Shown here: piece after piece, positions 61,195 through 64,000 of the stretch
Numbering within the stretch: position 1 is the first letter of the stretch
How the letters are laid out: every line of letters starts with the position of its first letter
Origin: Berkiella sp963803015
Lineage (GTDB): Bacteria; Pseudomonadota; Gammaproteobacteria; Berkiellales; Berkiellaceae
Reading direction: 5' to 3'
NCBI GenBank assembly: GCA_963803015.1
Contig: CAWDKV010000011.1
Coordinates: 1 to 64,000 of the forward strand
Length of the DNA stretch: 64,000 nt
The notes under the pieces: model-generated
What the model was told of the DNA's origin: nothing
Seen by the model: only the letters and a program-made list of their open reading frames with translations
Database searches by the model: none
Program-made: the position numbers and the translations under genes

Positions 61195-62407
61195 GTCTCA
61201 CCTTAAATAGTGCCAAGGTTTTTTCTAAGCCTTGTATTAAACGATCAATTTCCTCTAACGTATTGTAAATGGCAAAAGAAACTCGAACAGTGGCTGGCAC
61301 ACCTAGCCTGTCTAAGGCCGGCTCAGCGCAGTGTTTACCTGTGCGCACCGCTATACCATAAGTATCTAACACCGTTCCGACATCATGGGCATGAATATCT
61401 GCGAGATTAAATGAAACAATTCCAATGCGATGTGCTGGGAAACCCACAAAATGCACTAAATTCATCTGTCCTAATTTCTCAAGGGTATGGTCAAGGAGGT
61501 GTTGTTCATGGTGTTCAATGGTTTCAAAACCAATGTGCCGTAGATAATCGATAGCTGTCCCCAAGCCAACCGCTTGAGCGATGGGTGGTGTTCCTGCTTC
61601 AAACTTGTAAGGTAACTTGTTAAATTTTGTTTTGGCAAAAGTAACAGATTCAATCATTTCCCCGCCGCCTTGGTAGGGTGGAAACTTCTCTAGCCACTCT
61701 TCTTTGGCATAAATCACACCTATTCCAGTTGGGCCATACATTTTGTGTCCTGAAAAGACATAAAAGTCACAATCTAACGTCTGCACATCGACAGGTAGAT
61801 GAGCTATGGCTTGCGCGCCATCTATTAAAATGGGTGTCCCGTTCTGATGCGCGAGTTCAATCATTTTTTTAATAGGATTGATAGTGCCTAAGGCATTGGA
61901 AACGTGGGTGAGTCCGACGATTTTAGTCCGTTCATTCAGTAGATTGGCATACTTTTCTAAAATCAGCTCACCTTTATCATTACAGGGGATAATTTGTAGC
62001 TTGGCGCCTGTGATATCAGCAGCCAATTGCCAGGGGACAATGTTTGAATGATGCTCAATTTGAGAAAGCAGGATCTCATCCCCGGGCTTGAGCACACTAC
62101 GGATAAAACCATTGGCAATAAGATTAATGCCTTCAGTTGTGCCTTTGACAAAGACGCACTCGTGCAAATGAGCGGCGTTAATAAGCGTCTTAACCTTTTC
62201 TCTCGCTGTTTCATAATCATGGGTTGCTTGAGTACTTAACAAATGGATCCCACGATGGACATTGGCATTATGGTGAGTATAAAAATCTACCATGGCTTTT
62301 AACACTTGTTCTGGTTTTTGGGTTGTTGCAGCATTGTCTAAATAAGCAAGAGGTTGGCCATGGATATTTTGACTTAAAATGGGAAAATCTTGACGAAATT
62401 TATTCAT
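61187..62407 (-). CDS. sufS: cysteine desulfurase
   Basis: This PLP enzyme releases sulphur from cysteine for cluster assembly. It has 406 residues from ATG 62407, preceded by GGGGAGG at 6 nt and overlapping sufD by 8 nt. PLP lysine lies in FSGHKMYGPTGIG; other markers are YLDNAATTQKPEQV, SQIEHHSNIVPWQ, DGAQAIAHLPVDVQ and the catalytic cysteine in RTGKHCAEPALDRLG. It is a group II (SufS) enzyme, with a short active-site loop. Confidence 0.96.
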   Translation of the reverse strand: MNKFRQDFPILSQNIHGQPLAYLDNAATTQKPEQVLKAMVDFYTHHNANVHRGIHLLSTQATHDYETAREKVKTLINAAHLHECVFVKGTTEGINLIANGFIRSVLKPGDEILLSQIEHHSNIVPWQLAADITGAKLQIIPCNDKGELILEKYANLLNERTKIVGLTHVSNALGTINPIKKMIELAHQNGTPILIDGAQAIAHLPVDVQTLDCDFYVFSGHKMYGPTGIGVIYAKEEWLEKFPPYQGGGEMIESVTFAKTKFNKLPYKFEAGTPPIAQAVGLGTAIDYLRHIGFETIEHHEQHLLDHTLEKLGQMNLVHFVGFPAHRIGIVSFNLADIHAHDVGTVLDTYGIAVRTGKHCAEPALDRLGVPATVRVSFAIYNTLEEIDRLIQGLEKTLALFKVRHE

Positions 62408-63731
62408 GTTGGGCCTCCCCAAAAGCCCCTAATTGGCTTTTGAGATGGCGCAGAAAATCCTGCTTAATACTTTCGTTTTCAATTGCTTGTAAAATCTCTT
62501 CAGCAAAAGCATAGGTTAAAATCTGTGTCGCATTCTTTGGGCTTATTCCTCTACTTTCTAAATAGAACAAGGCCTCTTTTTCAAGTTGACCCACAGCTGA
62601 TCCATGATTGCATTGCACGTCATCAGTTAAAATTTCTAACTGTGGCGAGGTATCTGCTCTGGCATTTTCTGAAAGTAACAAATTATGATTAGTCATTTTG
62701 GCAATAGTTTGGGATGCCTCATTTTTGACAAGAATATGACCTAAAAAAGAACTGTGACCGTTTTCCCCGACCACACTTTTAAATTTTTGATGGCTAGTGC
62801 ATTTTGGAGCATGATGAGATAACAGTGATACCCAATCAGTGTGTTGATGTTGATAGGGCAGCAAGAGGCCCTGGCATACAGCAGTAGATTGCGGTGCCAG
62901 CAATTGAATATCAAGAGAATGTCGATGATAATTAGCCCCCTTTTGCATACCTACATAATGAAGGTTGCCGCCAAAAATTTGAGCAGCGGTATGATGAAAG
63001 CTATATATTATCGGCTTTTCTTCTATTAGTTGATAATAGTGTAAAGTCGAACCCGCAAAGCACTGAATAAGGGTTTGTGCATTAATCCATTGTGGCGTGT
63101 CAGATAAAGAGATGACCTTCTCAAGAATGGTAACTGTAGCACCTTTTTCAACAATAATGTGGTTTTGTGGTGAAACAAATGTAGGTGTATTGTCTTCTGC
63201 AATTAAGAAATGATAAATAACAATGGGCTCTTTTAATACAATTCCTGCTGGGATGATGATAAAAGCCCCATCTGTGGTGAAAGCTGTGTTAAGTTGAGAA
63301 AAAAAATGATGAGGCTGATTGGCTTTATTTAAGAAATCAAAAAGCAATTCAGGTTGCTTAGCCGCAAGACTGCTTAAATTTTTAAGCGTTAACGCTTTTT
63401 CATGTTTTTTATGCTGAAAGACCGGGTAATAATAACCATTGACAAAGACCAATGATGGCTCTGGCACTTTGTCATAAATATAAGATTGTATCAGGTCTAA
63501 AGGGGGATGCACCGGCGGTTGGGAATAGGGCTCAAAAGACTGACGCAAAAACTCATCTAGCAAAGCATACTTCCAAGTAGGGGTTTTAGGATGGGGTGCA
63601 CCTAAGACAAAGGCTCTATTGATAGCGTTTTGCTGCAAATGGTGTATAGGAACATAGCCTGCACCTGGCAAAAAGGGTTGCAACTTTATAAATTCTTGCT
63701 GCAGATTATCCATAAATGGATTTGTTACCAT
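62400..63731 (-). CDS. sufD: SUF iron-sulphur assembly protein SufD
   Basis: SufD forms the SufBCD scaffold with SufB and the ATPase SufC. The product has about 443 residues from ATG 63731 (G-rich stretch just upstream; ATG 63713 also possible). It has the SufBD beta-helix core: FIIIPAGIVLKEPIVIYHFL, VEKGATVTILEKVISL, HTDWVSLLSHHAPKCTSHQKFKSVVGENGHSSFLGHILV, and TDDVQCNHGSAVGQLEKEALFYLESRGIS. The extended frame to 63749 runs into the palindromic repeat and is not used. The repeat separates it from sufC. Confidence 0.93.
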   Translation of the reverse strand: MVTNPFMDNLQQEFIKLQPFLPGAGYVPIHHLQQNAINRAFVLGAPHPKTPTWKYALLDEFLRQSFEPYSQPPVHPPLDLIQSYIYDKVPEPSLVFVNGYYYPVFQHKKHEKALTLKNLSSLAAKQPELLFDFLNKANQPHHFFSQLNTAFTTDGAFIIIPAGIVLKEPIVIYHFLIAEDNTPTFVSPQNHIIVEKGATVTILEKVISLSDTPQWINAQTLIQCFAGSTLHYYQLIEEKPIIYSFHHTAAQIFGGNLHYVGMQKGANYHRHSLDIQLLAPQSTAVCQGLLLPYQHQHTDWVSLLSHHAPKCTSHQKFKSVVGENGHSSFLGHILVKNEASQTIAKMTNHNLLLSENARADTSPQLEILTDDVQCNHGSAVGQLEKEALFYLESRGISPKNATQILTYAFAEEILQAIENESIKQDFLRHLKSQLGAFGEAQHE

Positions 63732-63740
63732 TTCCCCCCC

Positions 63741-63868
63741 TATACCCACAGCAGATGATTTTTCGGCTAGACGGCAAGCTCTCGAGCAAAAGGAGTGTAT
63801 AACTAATACATGACTTTTGCGAGATGAGCGCAGCCAACAACGCCGAAAACTCAGCTGCGAAGGGTATA
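63741..63868. repeat. dispersed palindromic repeat, copy C (128 bp)
   Basis: This is the same 128-bp unit as copy A at 7017-7144, in opposite orientation. It lies between sufD and sufC inside the operon, supplying the last codons and stop of sufC and ending 9 bp before the sufD start codon. The transcript would carry its hairpin between the two cistrons. Confidence 0.85.
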
Positions 63869-64000
63869 TTTTTCAATTAATTTGGCATACCCTTCTTCTT
63901 CTAATTTTCTAACTAAGGATTTATCACCACTTAAGACAATTTTGCCTTTGCTCATAATATGAATAAAATCAGGCTCTACATAATTTAGAAGTCTTTGGTA
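63851..64000 (-). CDS. sufC: SufC ATPase, C-terminal part
   Basis: The last 49 residues of the SUF ABC-type ATPase are visible, with the frame running off the window edge: YQRLLNYVEPDFIHIMSKGK and IVLSGDKSLVRKLEEEGYAK match the SufC end (TH.QRLL.Y..PD.VHV...G.I..SG...LA..LE..GY). The last codons (YTLRS) and the stop come from the palindromic repeat, so the natural C-terminus was altered by its insertion. It is first of the visible suf genes in transcription order. Confidence 0.88.
   Translation of the reverse strand, partial: YQRLLNYVEPDFIHIMSKGKIVLSGDKSLVRKLEEEGYAKLIEKYTLRS

Noticed and set aside
1..64000. CRISPR arrays, tRNA or rRNA genes
   Set aside because: No regularly spaced direct repeats of CRISPR type, no cloverleaf-like sequence with a recognisable T-arm, and no rRNA-like segment were seen by eye; a tRNAscan-SE or Infernal run would be decisive.

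Overview
The window looks like the chromosome of an AT-rich gammaproteobacterium with a host-associated, Legionellales-like (Legionella/Coxiella/Berkiella type) lifestyle. This rests on the mix of genes: ordinary gammaproteobacterial housekeeping genes (murI, ampD, mtnN, aceEF-lpdA, putP, putA, a SUF iron-sulphur operon, an MdtABC-type efflux operon) sit among very large coiled-coil and ankyrin-repeat proteins, a tubulin-tyrosine-ligase-like ATP-grasp protein, a DOT1-like methyltransferase fold and many unrecognised proteins that resemble secreted effectors. I cannot name the genus or species from sequence alone, and effector status is inference throughout.

Layout. 1-8.9 kb: the 3' end of a yfcH-type epimerase, a 1771-residue coiled-coil protein, an M48 metalloprotease, a 128-bp palindromic repeat and an overlapping GNAT/TTL-like gene pair. 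9.0-14.6 kb: the most unusual block, five consecutive genes whose products share one architecture (two membrane segments around an aromatic-rich loop, then a long disordered tail, Pro/Ser-rich in most), followed by a longer variant of the palindromic repeat and a 74-residue Ser/Pro/Thr-rich protein on the other strand. 14.8-21.3 kb: murI, a MASE1 membrane protein, the DOT1-like gene, a hipBA module with three near-identical operators, and an ABC-2 transporter pair. 21.4-23.1 kb: an unknown membrane protein whose stop codon is bordered by a 624-bp insertion. That insertion has 12-bp direct repeats, 16-bp terminal inverted repeats and a DUF559 endonuclease-like gene between perfect 56-bp inverted repeats. 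23.2-28.6 kb: VOC protein, mtnN, an endonuclease-I homologue lacking its catalytic Glu-His, an exported glutaredoxin-like protein, a repeat-containing exported protein, a PAS protein, a retropepsin-like protease and ampD. 28.7-39.1 kb: aceE-aceF-lpdA-putP-putA, all on the + strand and tightly spaced.

39.1-46.9 kb is a patchwork of small genes and gene relics: a Fic-type fragment, a duplicated piece of putA, the C-terminal stub of a paralogue of a neighbouring gene, a lone RelE/HigB-like toxin and the N-terminal stub of an FMN-dependent glutamate synthase. An ABC exporter and two GNAT enzymes lie among them. 46.9-56 kb is an mdtABC-like RND operon ending in a TolC/NodT-type lipoprotein, with a recognisable sigma70 promoter. 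56-60 kb is a 1292-residue ankyrin protein. 60.1-64 kb is sufC(partial)-sufD-sufS-sufU-sufT-Rieske, read leftward, with a third copy of the palindromic repeat supplying the sufC stop codon.

The strongest candidates for something undescribed are the membrane/disordered-tail cluster at 9.0-14.6 kb and the DUF559 insertion unit at 22.4-23.0 kb.
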